A DNA stretch of 7,480 nt from an uncultured Synergistales bacterium (GTDB taxonomy: Bacteria; Synergistota; Synergistia; Synergistales; Aminobacteriaceae). Both the position numbers and the translations under genes were made by a program. The stretch lies in contig CAJORD010000327.1 in NCBI GenBank assembly GCA_905236605.1, positions 1-7,480 of the forward strand, given 5' to 3'. Shown here one piece after another: positions 5,755-7,480 of this stretch (positions are counted from its first letter, which is position 1; each line of letters begins with the position of its first letter). The notes beneath the pieces are model-generated. The model was not told the DNA's origin. It searched no databases and was given only the letters and a program-made list of their open reading frames with translations.

Positions 5755-6471
5755 TTGGCAACATTTAGAAAAGTAAAAGAACGAAATTTTATTGATATTT
5801 GCGATGAAGGTACGCTCGAAGAAGTTCAAGATGCTATAAAGTCTGGCATAGATGTAAATGTCCTCGATGAATATGGCGAAAATGGTCTTCACTGCGCAGC
5901 CGCGCGGAACACTGCCGACGTCGTAAAAGCTTTGATAGAAGCCGGGTGCAAAGTCAATCTCGCTGCGTATGACGGCAACACGCCACTAACATGGGCTTCG
6001 GCTCACAACACTCCCGAAGTCGTGAAGATTCTCATTGACGCAGGCGCGGAAGTCAACGCGGCTCGCTATGACGGACTCACGGCACTTTTAGGCGCGGCCA
6101 GAAACAACACGCCCGAAGTTATAGCGATTTTGGTGAACGCGGGAGCCAATCTCAACGCTAAAGACAGCAACGGAATGACCGCGCTATTAACAGCCGCGCA
6201 GTTTAACGTTCCTGAAGCCGTGAATATCTTAATCGACGCTGGCGCCGATGACGTCGTGAATAATTCCGGCGATAACGCTTTAATGCTCGCTGCTCGTTGG
6301 AACTCTCCGGAAATGGTTGAAACTTTGTTGCACGCAGGCGCCGAATTAAAAATTAGAAACAAAGAAGGGAAAACTGCTTTCGATTACGCAAAAGAAAATG
6401 AAAAACTTCAAGGCTCTGATGCTTTGAAACAGTTAGAAAAATTAATGAAGGAGGAGGCGGAGATAGTTTGA
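5755..6471 (+). CDS. Ankyrin-repeat protein
   Basis: This 238-residue protein is made almost entirely of ankyrin repeats, a fold used for protein-protein binding. It has no signal peptide or membrane segment, so it should be cytoplasmic. After an N-terminal helical cap (about 10-40), repeat units begin at G41, G74, G107, G140, G172 and G205, a period of 33 residues with one 32-residue unit. Each full unit has the pattern G-x-T-x-L...AA...AGA-x-[VL]-N. The turn between helices reads N[TVS][PA]E (RNTADVV, HNTPEVV, NNTPEVI, FNVPEAV, WNSPEMV), where eukaryotic consensus repeats usually have a Gly-His type turn. The C-terminal unit breaks up into a charged helix ending KLMKEEAEIV. The DNA of the units is diverged, so the array is old. 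It is co-transcribed between rsmB (22 bp) and the PASTA gene (4-base overlap). Its partner is unknown; the neighbouring membrane protein is a candidate by context only. Confidence 0.92.
   Translation: MATFRKVKERNFIDICDEGTLEEVQDAIKSGIDVNVLDEYGENGLHCAAARNTADVVKALIEAGCKVNLAAYDGNTPLTWASAHNTPEVVKILIDAGAEVNAARYDGLTALLGAARNNTPEVIAILVNAGANLNAKDSNGMTALLTAAQFNVPEAVNILIDAGADDVVNNSGDNALMLAARWNSPEMVETLLHAGAELKIRNKEGKTAFDYAKENEKLQGSDALKQLEKLMKEEAEIV
6453..6457 (+). promoter_or_regulatory. Ribosome binding site supporting the TTG start of the PASTA gene
   Basis: A purine-rich run, AAGGAGGAGGCGGAG (6448-6462), lies inside the end of the ankyrin gene. The GGAGG at 6453-6457 is 10 bases before the TTG at 6468. 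The start and the preceding stop share the TTGA at 6468-6471, indicating translational coupling. Confidence 0.75.
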
Positions 6472-7480
6472 AATTAAAAAAACGTCAAGGCGGCATTATA
6501 AGTTTAATTGTGCTTTTAGTCGTCGTTACGATTTTCGCATCGGGAGCTATCGCGGTTTATACGATATTCTTAAAACCGGATAATAAATCTAAAGTTCCGC
6601 AATTCGTTGGAAATTCAACCGTGGCGGCCGTCGCTGAAGCTGAAAATCTCGGGCTTATCGTTCAGCTTGAGCCAGTCGCTTCAACATTGCCCGAAGGAAG
6701 AGTTCTCGCTCAAACTCCGCAGGCCGGTGAAGAATTGCGAAAAGGTCAAGTAGTCGTGTTACAAGTAAGTCAAGGCGGCGAATTGCATTCAGTCCCAAAC
6801 GTTCAAGGACAGACACTCGTAAAAGCTCAAGAAGAAATTAAATCTCAAGGCTTCACTCTCGGCGACGTAATCAAAATCAGCGAGCCTAATGTAAAGCCCG
6901 GCACTGTCATTGCACAAAGTCCGGCGGCTCCCGCTGAAGTTACTTCGGGGCGAAAAATTGATTTACTCGTTCAAGCCGGGACTGCTCAAGCTGAAAATAT
7001 TACGGTCCCGGACGTCAACAGAATGACCGAAGAAGAAGCGCGCAACGTCCTCGAAACTGCGGGTGTGAAAGTTCAAGCCGTAGATCGCGTTTATAGTCCA
7101 TTGTTGCCCGAAGGCCTCGCCATTGAAACTCGTCCCGGCGTCGGCACTCTGATAAAACCGGGGCAAGGCGTGATTTTGAAGCTCGCGACGCAACGAAGGC
7201 CGGCGGGTTATTCGGACGTGGATTCAAAAAAACAAACCGCGCAAACGACCAAAGGCAACGGCACCGTTACAACACCTCGAAACATAGCCGCAACAACTCC
7301 CGAACAAAAAACACAAACTCAAACTACGCCGGCTCAAACGCAAACGGCTAATAATAATCGCGGCGTTACAGTGTCCGTAGGCGGTGAAGATGAAGTTTTC
7401 ATTGGCGACGATTACGACTTAGGAACGCCGACAACAAAGACAGCTTCAAAACCTGCTACGCCGACTTCAAATTCAAATTC
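6468..7480 (+). CDS. Membrane-anchored PASTA-domain protein without kinase domain (3' end outside window)
   Basis: 337 codons are visible, still open at the window edge. A short basic N-terminus (KLKKRQGG) precedes one membrane segment (about residues 10-35), so the rest is predicted to lie outside the membrane. Three PASTA domains follow, at about 43-103, 108-169 and 179-240. They begin KVPQFVG, SVPNVQG and TVPDVNR, each with the usual LPEG/KPG and GxxVxLxV-like elements. PASTA domains bind peptidoglycan or muropeptide fragments, or act as spacers, in PrkC/PknB-type kinases and some penicillin-binding proteins. Here nothing precedes the membrane segment, so there is no kinase. A Thr/Gln-rich, low-complexity tail follows (about 242-296), then an acidic stretch (GGEDEVFIGDDYDLG, 305-319) and more Thr/Ser/Pro. 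The TTG start is supported by the GGAGG upstream and because the next in-frame ATG, at codon 186, would remove the membrane anchor. A role at the cell wall, such as sensing or scaffolding, is inferred; what the missing end encodes is unknown. Confidence 0.9.
   Translation, partial: MKLKKRQGGIISLIVLLVVVTIFASGAIAVYTIFLKPDNKSKVPQFVGNSTVAAVAEAENLGLIVQLEPVASTLPEGRVLAQTPQAGEELRKGQVVVLQVSQGGELHSVPNVQGQTLVKAQEEIKSQGFTLGDVIKISEPNVKPGTVIAQSPAAPAEVTSGRKIDLLVQAGTAQAENITVPDVNRMTEEEARNVLETAGVKVQAVDRVYSPLLPEGLAIETRPGVGTLIKPGQGVILKLATQRRPAGYSDVDSKKQTAQTTKGNGTVTTPRNIAATTPEQKTQTQTTPAQTQTANNNRGVTVSVGGEDEVFIGDDYDLGTPTTKTASKPATPTSNSN

Noticed and set aside
6066..6362. A 98-codon minus-strand open frame opposite the ankyrin gene
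   Set aside because: It mirrors the ankyrin repeat periodicity and has no independent support such as a ribosome site or domain.
6963..7227. Two overlapping minus-strand open frames opposite the PASTA gene
   Set aside because: The plus strand encodes recognisable PASTA domains throughout; the minus frames look random.
1..7480. CRISPR array, insertion sequence, phage or toxin-antitoxin genes
   Set aside because: No regularly spaced repeats, transposase or phage-like coding sequence, or small paired genes were seen on either strand.

Overview
This window comes from an anaerobic bacterium of moderate GC content. It holds six genes, all on the + strand. The anaerobic reading rests on the 3' end of a pyruvate:ferredoxin oxidoreductase gene at the left edge. 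Two tandem sodium-coupled amino-acid-type transporters fit an amino-acid-using fermenter. The gene order metallopeptidase (YugP family) - rsmB - PASTA protein resembles a conserved neighbourhood of Firmicutes and related anaerobes. A Synergistota or Clostridia-like source is my tentative guess; the window alone does not fix the lineage.

Region 1 (1-797) is the end of the oxidoreductase gene. It is followed by a short spacer with four tandem heptamers (TTAGGAR type), a long imperfect AT-rich hairpin that starts inside the heptamers, an intrinsic terminator, and a TGN-extended -10 promoter.

Region 2 (798-3658) is a two-gene transporter operon. It contains closely related NSS-family (LeuT/MhsT/Tyt1-like) 11-TM symporters 15 bp apart, closed by a strong terminator. 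The copies share their ion-site residues but differ at two positions expected to line the substrate pocket.

Region 3 (3665 to the right edge) is a second operon opened by another TGN-extended -10. It runs: YugP-family membrane zinc peptidase (ATG start); RsmB 16S rRNA m5C methyltransferase (TTG start); a cytoplasmic ankyrin-repeat protein (TTG start); and a single-pass membrane protein with three extracytoplasmic PASTA domains but no kinase domain (TTG start, cut by the window edge). Gaps are 4 bp and 22 bp, then a 4-base overlap, so translation is probably coupled along the operon.

The most interesting point is the last pair. In many Gram-positive genomes rsmB is followed by a PP2C phosphatase and a PASTA-domain Ser/Thr kinase. 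Here that slot holds a kinase-less PASTA protein preceded by an ankyrin protein. I see no CRISPR array, tRNA, rRNA, insertion sequence or phage gene, and no gene-free stretch longer than about 200 bases.
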